DNA of 42,235 nucleotides from positions 1-42,235 of the forward strand of contig JAQXDR010000212.1 of the NCBI GenBank assembly GCA_029251265.1, read 5' to 3'. Origin of the DNA: Pseudoprimorskyibacter sp. (GTDB lineage Bacteria > Pseudomonadota > Alphaproteobacteria > Rhodobacterales > Rhodobacteraceae). A program made the translations under genes and the position numbers. Positions 18,743 through 35,594 of this stretch are shown piece by piece (the first letter of the stretch is position 1; each line of letters begins with the position of its first letter). Below the pieces are notes generated by a model. The model searched no databases. It worked only from the letters and a program-made list of their open reading frames with translations, and was not told the origin of the DNA.

Positions 18743-19593
18743 TGGATTGGATACGTGATCTACCGACCTGGCCAAATGCCAGCGCATCAAAACGTATTTC
18801 CTGCGCCCCACACAGGTGGCATGTCCAAATCATCGGACAGGGGCCAGATGTGCTTTTGTTACATGGATCGGGGTCGTCGGCTCATAGTTGGGCTGGGCTG
18901 ATTGATCAGCTGCACACCGAAATGCGCTGTATTGCCGTGGATATGCCCGGACACGGATTCACGCAATCACGCAAACCGATACGTAACGGACGCAAAGACA
19001 TAAGTCAGGATCTTGAGAGATTGATCTTGCAAGAAGGTTGGTCACCAAAATTGATCATAGGCCATTCAGCGGGTGCTGTGGTTGCATTAGACTTAGCCGC
19101 CAGAATGGATACCCCTGTCGGTGTGGTCGGTTTAAATGCAGCGTTGGCACAGTTTGACGGGGTCGCAGGATGGCTTTTCCCGATAATGGCGCGAACCTTG
19201 GCGTCAATTCCATTTACCGCCAGGCTCTTTAGTGCCGGTCCAAATCCACAGGCGCGCGCACGGCGGTTGATATTGGGAACCGGATCTGTGCCGCCGCCAA
19301 AAATGATGCGGTGTTACTCGCGACTGATCTCGGACCGCGATCATGTCGCAGGCGCCTTAAATATGATGGCCCAATGGTCTTTGGACGATGTGGTGGCAAA
19401 TCTGTCCAGATTTCAAGATCCAGTTTTGTTTATCACTGCCGAAAATGACAGGGCGGTCCCTGCGGGTGTGTCGCATTCAGCCGCGGGCCGTATGCCCAAC
19501 GCCAAGGTTGTGGATCTGACCGGACTTGGACACCTTGCTCATGAAGAAGACCCCGGCACTGTGGCCAGGATCATTAAAAAATGGGTTTTATAG
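18742..19593 (+). CDS. bchO: BchO, alpha/beta-hydrolase of the Mg-chelatase operon
   Basis: 283-residue alpha/beta-hydrolase. The nucleophile elbow is GHSAG with S109, an HGSGSS oxyanion-type loop is at about 41-46, and the late GLGHLAHEE contains the probable catalytic His. BchO is always tied to bchID in purple bacteria, but its substrate is not firmly known; a role near Mg-chelatase is inferred. It converges on cycA with only 5 bases between the stops and no terminator. Confidence 0.93.
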   Translation: MDWIRDLPTWPNASASKRISCAPHRWHVQIIGQGPDVLLLHGSGSSAHSWAGLIDQLHTEMRCIAVDMPGHGFTQSRKPIRNGRKDISQDLERLILQEGWSPKLIIGHSAGAVVALDLAARMDTPVGVVGLNAALAQFDGVAGWLFPIMARTLASIPFTARLFSAGPNPQARARRLILGTGSVPPPKMMRCYSRLISDRDHVAGALNMMAQWSLDDVVANLSRFQDPVLFITAENDRAVPAGVSHSAAGRMPNAKVVDLTGLGHLAHEEDPGTVARIIKKWVL

Positions 19594-19598
19594 GTCGA

Positions 19599-20027
19599 TT
19601 ACGAGTCTGCTGACACCGATGTCAGATATGCCCATATGTCTGCCGCGTCGTCTGCCTTGCGCAGCTTAAAACTCATCTTGGATTTCGCCTTAGAGTCGGA
19701 CAGATAATCGCGGAGGTATGCGCGAGGATCCTGAACATATGTAACGAATTGTTCTTCGTCCCATGACAGCCCAGCTTCGCCTGCAGCGATCAGTGACTTG
19801 CCATACCGAAAGCCGTCCAAACTGCCAGCCTGACGACCAACAACCCCATACAGGTTTGGTCCCGTCCGTCCACCTTTGACGATCGTATCGCCCGCGTCGC
19901 TGACAATCATATGGCATGATTTACATTTTTTGAAACCACGCTCTCCAGCGGTAGCGTCACCTTCGGCCAGAGCCGGGGTCGTCAAAGTCATCCCCATCCC
20001 AAGTAATGCAATACCAAAACGTCTCAT
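19599..20027 (-). CDS. cycA: Cytochrome c2, periplasmic electron donor to the reaction centre
   Basis: 142 residues. A Sec signal peptide (MRRFGIALLGMGMTLTTPALA, cleavage likely after residue 21) precedes a class I c-type cytochrome. The haem motif is C35-K-S-C38-H39 and the axial ligand is M118 in KSKMSFKL. GGRTGPNLYGVVGR and DPRAYLRDY segments closely resemble Rhodobacter cytochrome c2. An AGGAG Shine-Dalgarno precedes the ATG. It follows hemA by 76 bases, which fits a carrier dedicated to photosynthesis. The symbol follows Rhodobacter usage. Confidence 0.92.
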   Translation of the reverse strand: MRRFGIALLGMGMTLTTPALAEGDATAGERGFKKCKSCHMIVSDAGDTIVKGGRTGPNLYGVVGRQAGSLDGFRYGKSLIAAGEAGLSWDEEQFVTYVQDPRAYLRDYLSDSKAKSKMSFKLRKADDAADIWAYLTSVSADS

Positions 20028-20103
20028 GTTGGATCTCCTCTTATGCTATTCGTCCCTGTGACCAAATAGCGCGCTTTTCAGGAAAACCAGTCACAAATAA
20101 CCT

Positions 20104-21318
20104 TTAGGCTATTGCGCGCGAGATCGCACATTGTTTCCACAAAACCGTCAATCCCGATACCAAGTGATCGATATCAGCATTTGAATGCAGAGGACCCGGG
20201 GTGAACCGAAGGCGTTCGGTTCCCTTAGGTACGGTTGGATAGTTAATTGGTTGTACGTAGATACCCCAATCCCGCATCAATATGTCGGATAACATCCGAC
20301 ATTTGACCGGATCGTTTATCATGACAGGAATGATGTGGCTTGGATTTTCCAGATGAGGAATCCCATTTGCATCCAGTGCATTACGCAGTCTTGCCACCTG
20401 TTGACGATGGCGCGCGCGCTCAATTTGACTGACCTTAAGGTGCGCAATGGAGCATTGTGCGGCCGCCGCGACTGCCGGTGGCAGGGCGGTCGTGAAAATA
20501 AAGCCCGATGCAAACGAGCGAATGAAATCACACAATACGGTTGAGCCGGTGATATAGCCGCCCATACAGCCGTATGCCTTGCCCAGAGTTCCTTCTATCA
20601 GGGTAATCCGGTCTGCCAGACCTAGCTGCTCGCTTATGCCGCCCCCACGCGGGCCGTACAGACCAACGGCATGGACCTCGTCAAGATAGGTCATAGCGCC
20701 ATGTTTCTCGGCAACCTCCACGATCTCTTTCATAGGACAGATATCTCCATCCATGGAATAGACAGATTCAAAAGCAACAATTTTCGTTGCATTCGCAGGA
20801 AGAGCAGACAGCTTACGATCCAGATCTTCGGGATCGTTGTGTTTCCAGATCACCTTTTGCGCCCGCGAGTGGCGAATACCTTCGATCATTGACGCGTGGT
20901 TCAAAGCATCTGACAGGATCACACAGTTTGGAAGTCGTGATCCCAATGTCGACAAGGCAGCCCAGTTTGAAACATATCCAGAGGTAAACAAAAGTGCGGC
21001 TTGTTTTCCATGCAGATCTGCCAACTCTGCCTCTAGCGCGACATGGGCGCCGCTGGTCCCCGATATATTCCGGGTCCCCCCCGCGCCTGTACCATGTGCT
21101 GCAACAGCATCGATCATGGCTGCTCGCACTTTAGGATTTTGTCCCATTCCAAGGTAGTCGTTTGAACACCAGACTGTAACTTCGTCAGGAGTTTCGTGAT
21201 CATTACTTTGAACACGGGGAAAGGTCCCGCACTGACGATCGAGTTCGGCAAAGATCCTGTAGTTACCTTCTGCTTTAAGCGCATCCAGCTGATCTTCAAA
21301 AACGGCGTCAAAATCCAT
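20104..21318 (-). CDS. hemA: 5-Aminolevulinate synthase
   Basis: 404-residue PLP enzyme joining glycine and succinyl-CoA, the first step of tetrapyrrole synthesis in alphaproteobacteria. The PLP lysine is K247 in [32 protein letters not shown] and [13 protein letters not shown] are further family blocks. The start overlaps puhE by 11 bases. Placing it last but one in the bch-puh operon would raise precursor supply together with bacteriochlorophyll enzymes; a second hemA elsewhere in the genome cannot be excluded. Confidence 0.97.
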   Translation of the reverse strand: MDFDAVFEDQLDALKAEGNYRIFAELDRQCGTFPRVQSNDHETPDEVTVWCSNDYLGMGQNPKVRAAMIDAVAAHGTGAGGTRNISGTSGAHVALEAELADLHGKQAALLFTSGYVSNWAALSTLGSRLPNCVILSDALNHASMIEGIRHSRAQKVIWKHNDPEDLDRKLSALPANATKIVAFESVYSMDGDICPMKEIVEVAEKHGAMTYLDEVHAVGLYGPRGGGISEQLGLADRITLIEGTLGKAYGCMGGYITGSTVLCDFIRSFASGFIFTTALPPAVAAAAQCSIAHLKVSQIERARHRQQVARLRNALDANGIPHLENPSHIIPVMINDPVKCRMLSDILMRDWGIYVQPINYPTVPKGTERLRFTPGPLHSNADIDHLVSGLTVLWKQCAISRAIA

Positions 21319-22123
21319 GTTGTTCCTCCCGACGGTGTCTTTGTTTTTGTGTTACGGTCGACGGTGCATCGGGCAGCATCCAGCGCCAGAGCTTTGCGTC
21401 TGGCAAAGCCAGCACCATCAACCAATGTTCCAGTAAAGCAAGCGCGGTCAGCGCTGCCAAGATTGCATAGCCTGCCACGTGACCCGGGTCTGCCTGCCAA
21501 AAAAGCATAAGCCAGTAAAAGACAGCGCAACTTAGTGAGGTGACCGAGATCGGAAAAAGCCAATTCAGACTGCGAATGCGAAAATGGCTAGGCAAATGAG
21601 ACAGCGCGCGCGGTATGAATTCGGTGTTGATTTGCGGTACACCGAGATACAGATTCAGCTTTGCCGATACACGTGCAAAAAATAACACGGCAAACGTCGA
21701 CATCGCCATCGTATTTGCGGCATCCGTGCTGGTTGCAATCAATATGATCAGAACCGCTACCAGACATATTTCATGATAAGCGATGGTGCCCCATGCACGT
21801 ATAAACCGTTCGGTCTGTGGCACATTATCAGGGCAGGGATAGAGGTTGGGACCTGTCACTTGTCCGGTCAAAAAGGCCAGTTCAATCCAACCCCAAAGCA
21901 TCAGAACAGATGCAAAACCCAGATATGCTCCTGCGACGGTGGGCATGTCATAGCTGATTTTTGCTCCGATGGCCCCAAGAATGGCGATTGGGAAAAGCCA
22001 AATAGTGACATGTTTCCCCATGTCTTTACGGTCCGCCTGGCGCACAATCCATAAGATCGCCCCAGTCGAAAACCACCATGCGAACAAGGCAGTCAAAGCA
22101 GCAAACCAACCCGAGTCAAACAT
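21308..22123 (-). CDS. puhE: PuhE, membrane protein for photocomplex assembly
   Basis: 271 residues with about seven membrane segments and a charged tail (RHRREEQ). It fits PuhE by its N-terminus ([10 protein letters not shown]), the conserved SKIxYDMP-like patch ([17 protein letters not shown]), [19 protein letters not shown], and the place between acsF and hemA. In Rhodobacter capsulatus PuhE affects reaction-centre and antenna levels. It shares one base with the acsF stop (TGATG). Confidence 0.92.
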   Translation of the reverse strand: MFDSGWFAALTALFAWWFSTGAILWIVRQADRKDMGKHVTIWLFPIAILGAIGAKISYDMPTVAGAYLGFASVLMLWGWIELAFLTGQVTGPNLYPCPDNVPQTERFIRAWGTIAYHEICLVAVLIILIATSTDAANTMAMSTFAVLFFARVSAKLNLYLGVPQINTEFIPRALSHLPSHFRIRSLNWLFPISVTSLSCAVFYWLMLFWQADPGHVAGYAILAALTALALLEHWLMVLALPDAKLWRWMLPDAPSTVTQKQRHRREEQHGF

Positions 22124-23247
22124 CAGTAACAGGGCTCCATTCTGGTTGAGTCTGGTCGCGCGTGCGACTTTGATCGTATTGTCATCAAAGAGACAAACGC
22201 CGATGCAGCCTGTAGCCGCGCCACGGCCCCTTTTACAAATGCCATTGGTCCTTTTGCATGACTGGCTTTAGCAATGGTGATATTGGCGCGGTTCAACTTT
22301 TCAAGTCCGCGCTGCCACCGCGGATTTTCGATATCTAGCGTGATTGGAAAGATCTGTTTGGTTATCGCAGAGGTCTTTGTGTAGACCTCATGTGCGTACC
22401 AATCAGGATCAACTCCCAAAGCTTTGTGGAATTCGGGTCGTTGATGATCGCGAATATACATCGTCGCATAGACGGCAGTCAGAAAGAATTTGATCCATAA
22501 AACATTCAGACCACTGGTCAGTTTCGGGTCAGTCTTCATCAAAAGCGCGAACGCCTCACCGTGGCTGAATTCATCGTTGCACCATTCCTGAAACCATTTG
22601 AAGATCGGATGGAACCGGTATTCGGGATGCTCTTCTAAGTGGCGAAAGATGGTAATATATCGGGCGTAGCCAATTTTTTCGCTAAGGTAAGTCGCGTAAT
22701 AGATGAATTTTGGTCGAAAGTACGTGTATTTCTTTTTCTGGGTCAAAAACCCAAGGTTCACGGCAACGCCAGCTTCGCGCAATGCATCATTGATAAATCC
22801 GGCGTGACGCGCCTCGTCCCGAGCCATCAACTGAAACAGCTGAGTGATGTCTTTGTTCGAGCCACGGCGCTTCATTTCTTTGTATAAAACGCAGCCCGAA
22901 AATTCTGCTGTGCAGGATGATATCAGGAAATCTATAAATTCGCGACGTAGCTTGGGCTCCATATTGTCCCAATCGACATGATCCCAGTTCTCGGTCTTAC
23001 GAAAATGCCCTTTGTTTGGGTCTGACACCATTTGTGCAATCAAGCTATCCCAATCGTCACGCACAGGGCTGACATCAATTGCATCCAATTCCTCGAAATC
23101 CGTGGTGTAGAACCGAGGCGTCAGAAGTGTGTTCTGCATCGCCACGTCCGTCGCGCTTGCGCTGTCAACTGCGGACTGCGCCTCTTGAATGGCCAGACTT
23201 TCTTCTGCTGTGACCGCATCGGCGGTATGACTGGCCTGCACGTTCAT
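22123..23247 (-). CDS. acsF: O2-dependent Mg-protoporphyrin IX monomethyl ester cyclase
   Basis: 374-residue diiron oxidase that closes the isocyclic ring E. Iron-binding motifs are E115 with SGC, DEARH at 144-148 and NDEFSHGE at about 224-231. This is the aerobic cyclase; no anaerobic BchE is in the window, which fits a phototroph making bacteriochlorophyll in oxygen. The start overlaps bciE as ATGA, and BciE is the known small partner in alphaproteobacteria. Confidence 0.97.
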   Translation of the reverse strand: MNVQASHTADAVTAEESLAIQEAQSAVDSASATDVAMQNTLLTPRFYTTDFEELDAIDVSPVRDDWDSLIAQMVSDPNKGHFRKTENWDHVDWDNMEPKLRREFIDFLISSCTAEFSGCVLYKEMKRRGSNKDITQLFQLMARDEARHAGFINDALREAGVAVNLGFLTQKKKYTYFRPKFIYYATYLSEKIGYARYITIFRHLEEHPEYRFHPIFKWFQEWCNDEFSHGEAFALLMKTDPKLTSGLNVLWIKFFLTAVYATMYIRDHQRPEFHKALGVDPDWYAHEVYTKTSAITKQIFPITLDIENPRWQRGLEKLNRANITIAKASHAKGPMAFVKGAVARLQAASAFVSLMTIRSKSHARPDSTRMEPCY

Positions 23248-23543
23248 GCCATCACCTCATCAGAAAATGAAAACTCGCATAATTCCATAACTTCAAAGTC
23301 ACCTGTCCAGCGGGTCCATAACCGTTCAAGCTTGCTTGCACGGATAATTTTTGCCTGACGCTTTTCACGGACAATTTCACCGAAAGGGGCCATAATTTCG
23401 GGGCCCATGACCTTGACTTCGTCGCCTGGGTGAATGACTGCGCCATTGTCAAAGCGCACATGTGCGTGAAGGCTGTCAAAGCAGTGGCTGACCTCGACTG
23501 TGCAAGGTGCGTTTTCGATCTTTTTAGTAAAAAGTCCCATCAA
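23244..23543 (-). CDS. bciE: BciE, small auxiliary subunit of the AcsF cyclase
   Basis: 99-residue soluble protein (MMGLFTKK start; the second Met is also possible). It has a PCTVEVSHCFDSLHAHVRFDN-like block, then HPGDEVKV and a C-terminal ELCEFSFSD. In Rhodobacter sphaeroides a small gene directly before acsF encodes BciE, needed for the O2-dependent cyclase. Identity here rests on size, position (ATGA overlap with acsF) and recalled family look, not on a search. It starts 11 bases after the puhC stop. Confidence 0.85.
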   Translation of the reverse strand: MMGLFTKKIENAPCTVEVSHCFDSLHAHVRFDNGAVIHPGDEVKVMGPEIMAPFGEIVREKRQAKIIRASKLERLWTRWTGDFEVMELCEFSFSDEVMA

Positions 23544-23554
23544 CGTCTTCCTTT

Positions 23555-24007
23555 TCAGCGTATATCAAGAAGCTTGGCAAAAGCGCGTGCATTGTCGGCA
23601 CCAAAGCCCATAAGGTCTGCGCGCCATCCAGTCACCGGATCGTGAATGCTAAGCCGTCCGTTTGCGGTGCGCCTGACCAGAACCGGTGCGGTGTTGTTGA
23701 TGCCACGCATCACACGTTCGCGTTCAATGACTCGGGCAACTCCGGCTACAAAGCCACCTTCTTCAGTGTCCAACTTTGAAATCACTGTGCCAGAGGGGGC
23801 CAAAACGGTAACAGCTCCGCTGGTTCCGTCCGACACAAGGATCATAGCACGTTCGGAAATTATGGTGCTTGGATCCGGTATCGCAGACATCGGACGATCA
23901 GTCAGGACAGCCCAAGTCACCAAAGCAAGCGTTGCCATACACAGTCCAACCATTGCCCGTAATACAGGGCGTGGAATTAATTCTGGGATACGAGTTTGGC
24001 TCGTCAT
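23555..24007 (-). CDS. puhC: PuhC, reaction-centre/LH1 assembly membrane protein
   Basis: 150 residues from the ATG at 24007 (MTSQTRIPELIPRPVLRAM). The open frame reaches 24172, but that part lies inside puhB and adds a cysteine-rich run foreign to the family. One membrane helix at about 18-37 anchors a periplasmic domain ending in a GWRADLMGFGADNARAFAKL block. In Rhodobacter capsulatus PuhC is needed for normal core-complex formation. Lies between puhB and bciE. Confidence 0.92.
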   Translation of the reverse strand: MTSQTRIPELIPRPVLRAMVGLCMATLALVTWAVLTDRPMSAIPDPSTIISERAMILVSDGTSGAVTVLAPSGTVISKLDTEEGGFVAGVARVIERERVMRGINNTAPVLVRRTANGRLSIHDPVTGWRADLMGFGADNARAFAKLLDIR

Positions 24008-24015
24008 TGTGTCAT

Positions 24016-24636
24016 TCACTCCGCAGGAATAGCGTGCATGGCTTGGGAAACCTGCGGTGTATTCACCTCGGTCTCTGCTGCATCGCTCAAGATATCCGCA
24101 ACATGTTGGGCATCTGGTATGCACCGCAGCGAAGGCGCCGTGCGGAACTGCCAAGGCCGAACGTGCGGCCAAAGCACAAGATACCCAAGTCGCGTCTCAC
24201 CCAAAAGTGACAGCGCAATACTGCCGCTTCCATCTTTTCGAAGATCCAAATCCGCCGATGCGATCTTGGAGTAGGGAAGGTTCAGGGTTAGCGTCAGGGC
24301 CGCACCAACCCGCATAACCACACGCCGGGTTGTCAACGTATAGACGGTGGCCCGCGCCTGGATAAAGGCCACCAACCACAATAGTGCGCAGCATATAGCA
24401 CCAAGAACCACGACCGGAACGGTGGCGCCAATTGATTGGTGCAATGGCATCATATCCACAACACTCACAAAGCGCCACGCCGATAACACAAAGAAGTATC
24501 CTGCGACCCATGGCAGCGCCAACGCAGATTTCGCCAAAGCCCACGCATCCGGACGTCCCTGCCAAAGGATCTCTTCCCCTTTTGGGGGGCGCTTCGGCAG
24601 GCCGGGCATTTCTTCGTGATCAAAATCGTCGTGCAT
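24016..24636 (-). CDS. puhB: PuhB, reaction-centre assembly factor
   Basis: 206 residues. The soluble N-terminal GEEILWQGRPDAWALAKSAL pattern is typical of PuhB/PH-domain membrane proteins. Two to three helices span about 38-95, followed by a domain with YTLTTRRVVMRVGAAL and LPYSKIASADL. PuhB acts as a dimeric chaperone during reaction-centre H/L/M assembly in Rhodobacter. It lies 21 bases after puhA and 8 bases before puhC. Confidence 0.94.
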   Translation of the reverse strand: MHDDFDHEEMPGLPKRPPKGEEILWQGRPDAWALAKSALALPWVAGYFFVLSAWRFVSVVDMMPLHQSIGATVPVVVLGAICCALLWLVAFIQARATVYTLTTRRVVMRVGAALTLTLNLPYSKIASADLDLRKDGSGSIALSLLGETRLGYLVLWPHVRPWQFRTAPSLRCIPDAQHVADILSDAAETEVNTPQVSQAMHAIPAE

Positions 24637-24657
24637 AATGCTCTCCTGAGATTGGGT

Positions 24658-25428
24658 TCAGATCTGTGGCTCTAGCCGTTCAGCTGACGCGTATAGAAGA
24701 CCACCGGCATAGTAAGAGCTGATTTTGTCTTCTTCCAACATGGTCACTACATTGGCATCCTTGACGGTTGGTACGTCAGCAAAATGCTTGGAGAAGATCG
24801 ATCTGATCTTTAGTCGGTCCGACTTGATCCGCGCCATGGTCAAGGGCACCAGTCGTGTCCCATTTCCGTATTCGGCGTCCAATTCGTATTCGACATAACG
24901 CACCATTTGTTCTGGCTCGTCTATCCACATGTCAACCACGCGTCCCACCACCACATTGTCGCCTGCCATAACAGGCAGTCCGCGTGGATCGCGTCCGGCC
25001 GAAACTGAAAAAGCGTCCAGATTGCGCAGTGGAACCAATTTGTTGTGACCTCTGCCGTCCAGCTCGGGCAGGTCCCTGCGGTTCGCCCAAGATGCAGGCC
25101 CAACCCCGTCTACCATTGGGTCCCCAGTTGGCTCGAACGGAAATCCATTGGATGCACTTGTCCGCTTTAGCGCCAAGTCACCGCGGTCAGGACGTTGGCC
25201 TGACGGCAGCGTCACCTCGCCACGGCCATGCGGCAGTTTGAATGTCTTGTCTTCTGGTACAGGAAACGGCCCCTGATTGGCTGATGCGTTTCCGTCATCG
25301 TCAACCATTGGATAGCCCTCTCGCATATTTTCGCGCTGGATGTAGAAAATGAGGAGGGCAAAGAACCCCCAGAAAAGCCATATGGCAACACTGGCCAGAT
25401 CGACTTCGCCAAAAAATGTACCGGTCAT
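24658..25428 (-). CDS. puhA: Photosynthetic reaction centre H subunit
   Basis: 256 residues from the ATG at 25428 (MTGTFFGEVDLASVAIW). The frame continues to 25545 but into lhaA. A single N-terminal helix (about 12-32) is followed by REGYP and the cytoplasmic PRC-barrel domain with DMWIDEPEQMVRYVEYEL and IKSDRLKIRSIF. The domain caps L and M and channels protons to QB. Gene order lhaA-puhA-puhB-puhC is standard. Confidence 0.97.
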   Translation of the reverse strand: MTGTFFGEVDLASVAIWLFWGFFALLIFYIQRENMREGYPMVDDDGNASANQGPFPVPEDKTFKLPHGRGEVTLPSGQRPDRGDLALKRTSASNGFPFEPTGDPMVDGVGPASWANRRDLPELDGRGHNKLVPLRNLDAFSVSAGRDPRGLPVMAGDNVVVGRVVDMWIDEPEQMVRYVEYELDAEYGNGTRLVPLTMARIKSDRLKIRSIFSKHFADVPTVKDANVVTMLEEDKISSYYAGGLLYASAERLEPQI

Positions 25429-25453
25429 GCGGATGTCCTTTTCATTGTCTGGA

Positions 25454-26865
25454 TCATGTTGGAAAATCCGGCAGTCCATGAGGAACTGCCGTACGTGTGT
25501 TTGCGCGCCGCGTGGCCAAAGGGCCCAGCACCACGAGTGTCGCAAAGATCAGGCCGATCTCTGCATGGTAAACGAAGGAATAACCGGTGGCAGGCGAGAC
25601 AAGCGCAGACCCCAAAGCGCCTGACATTGCCCAGTGCGAAACAACATCTCGTAGGCCCCCACCAAGGGCGATGGCCAAACCGGCTGCGGTGGCTTGGGCT
25701 GCACCCCAGGCACCCAAGGCCAAACCACGTCCGACAGTCGTGTCTATTGGAAGGGTCATGGCATGCAAAAGAGTGCTGACAGCAAACAGTCCTCCTCCAA
25801 AGCCGATTAAACCGGCACCGGCAAAGAATAGCAGAGCTGACTGCATGGGGGCTGCAAATATAACCAGCGAAAACGCAATCAATCCGGCAACAAGACCCCA
25901 AGCCCCCAACCTGACAACTTCAAATCCTTTATCCAGAACACGCGCGGACAGGGCATACCCGATAAGCGCACCAGCCGCCCACATTGCGGTTAGAAGAGTT
26001 GTCGATGACACAGAAAGGCCAAGGATTTCACCGCCATAGGGTTCAAGAAGAACATCCTGCATGTTGAAAGCCATAGTTCCGAGGAATACGACCACCAACA
26101 GGCGTCCCGCTGCCCCGCCTCGGGAAAAATCCAACCACGCGTCACGAAATTTGGGTCTTGGTGCCGCTCGGGCCGCCTGCGTCATGGGGCGCACGCTTTC
26201 TTGCTTCCATAAAGCGATCAGATTGAGCACAAGCCCCGCAAGGGCTGCTCCCTGAACCACACGGATCAGCCGGAGGCTGGAAAAATCCACAAGCAAAGCG
26301 CCAATAATGAGTGCCGATCCCCCCATACCCAAAAGCAACATAACATACAAAAGGGCGACAACCTTTGGTCGGGTTTGTTCCGTTGCCAAATCACACGCTA
26401 AGGCAAGCCCGGCCGTTTGCGTCATATGGATGCCCAGTCCCGTCATAAGAAACGCCAGACCAGCCAAAATTTCGCCCGCAAAGGGAATATCGTGAACCGT
26501 ATCCCCCGACAGCACAAGCAGGGCGAACGGCATGATTGCCAAACCACCCATCTGCCACAGCGAGCCGAACCATAGATAAGGCACACGACGCCACCCAAGT
26601 GCGCTGCGATACGTATCTGAGCGAAATCCCAGCAACGCGCGGAAAGGCGCACTCAGGACTGGCAAAGCGATCATCATGGCAACGACCATCGCAGGCACAT
26701 TAAGTTCGACGATCATAACGCGATTCAATGTGCCCAGTAACATGACAGTCGCCATGCCAACCGAGACCTGAAACAAAGACAGGCGGATCAGCTTTCCCAA
26801 GGGCAGCTTGTCACTTGCAGCATCCGCAAACGGCAACAACCGTACCGACATGCCTCGCAAGGAAC

Positions 26866-26869
<4 letters not shown>
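25454..26869 (-). CDS. lhaA: LhaA, LH1 assembly protein (MFS/BCD family)
   Basis: 471 residues with about 12 membrane helices. It belongs to the bacteriochlorophyll-delivery (LhaA/PucC/Bch2) branch of the major facilitator superfamily. Landmarks are LFQVSVGMATVMLLGTLNRV, GFRSDTYRSALGWRRVPY and the QDVLLEPYGGEILG block. LhaA is needed for LH1 assembly. The start overlaps bchM as ATGA. A paralogue lies at 38774-40081; location beside puhA argues this is LhaA. Confidence 0.95.
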
Positions 26870-35291
<8,422 letters not shown>

Positions 35292-35332
35292 GCTGAAGGG
35301 TTTAAGTGAGGATATCTACGAAGGTCGCAATG

Positions 35333-35350
35333 TGTCAACTGTAACTTACA
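35333..35350. promoter_or_regulatory. PpsR/CrtJ operator of the bchF operon
   Basis: Perfect TGT-N12-ACA, extended to TGTGT...ACACA over 35331-35352. On the minus strand it contains a TTGACA -35 candidate (35338-35333). Its position predicts PpsR repression of the whole bchF-cycA unit. Confidence 0.87.
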
Positions 35351-35469
35351 CATTCTGAGCAGGTAGGTGTCATTCGAAATTGAAAGTGTCCAAGATATTG
35401 AGTTGAAACACTAAAACTTTATCAAATATGCCTATTTTTGATGTGTGCAAACAAAACATTAGCGTTGGG

Positions 35470-35487
35470 TGTCTGATTTCTTTGACA
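35470..35487. promoter_or_regulatory. PpsR/CrtJ operator of ppaA-ppsR
   Basis: Perfect TGT-N12-ACA whose right half is the TTGACA -35 box of the predicted ppaA promoter. It predicts that PpsR limits its own operon. It is 137 bases from the bchF-side site, so a loop between the two is possible. Confidence 0.82.
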
Positions 35488-35511
35488 TTATGCAAACATC
35501 TGGCGCATAAT
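35482..35511 (+). promoter_or_regulatory. Sigma-70-type promoter of ppaA-ppsR
   Basis: TTGACA at 35482-35487, 18-base spacer, CATAAT at 35506-35511; transcription would begin near 35518. A perfect 7-bp inverted repeat (ATTATGC 35487-35493, GCATAAT 35505-35511, 11-base gap) fills the spacer and -10 and could be a second operator. Confidence 0.65.
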
Positions 35512-35594
35512 GATGTCAATTCAGCTGCAAGATGTGCAGAACGATAGCCGCCGCAAACGCGGTAAATATTTTGGTAACCAATCGGAGGGGGGGC

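Larger units (their letters stand above)
35292..35594. promoter_or_regulatory. Divergent control region bchF / ppaA
   Basis: A gap of about 300 bases, A/T-rich compared with its flanks. It holds a perfect PpsR site near bchF (35333-35350) and another near ppaA (35470-35487), a degenerate TGT-N12-AAA at 35368-35385, and a well-formed promoter for ppaA (35482-35511). The middle part (about 35390-35460) shows nothing I can name. Confidence 0.7.

Noticed and set aside
20040-20100. Wide TGTGAC/GTCACA repeat upstream of cycA as an operator
   Set aside because: Six-base arms about 28 bases apart are too short and too far apart to support a site.
24008-24172. Longer puhC start
   Set aside because: Lies inside puhB and gives a cysteine-rich N-terminus unlike PuhC.
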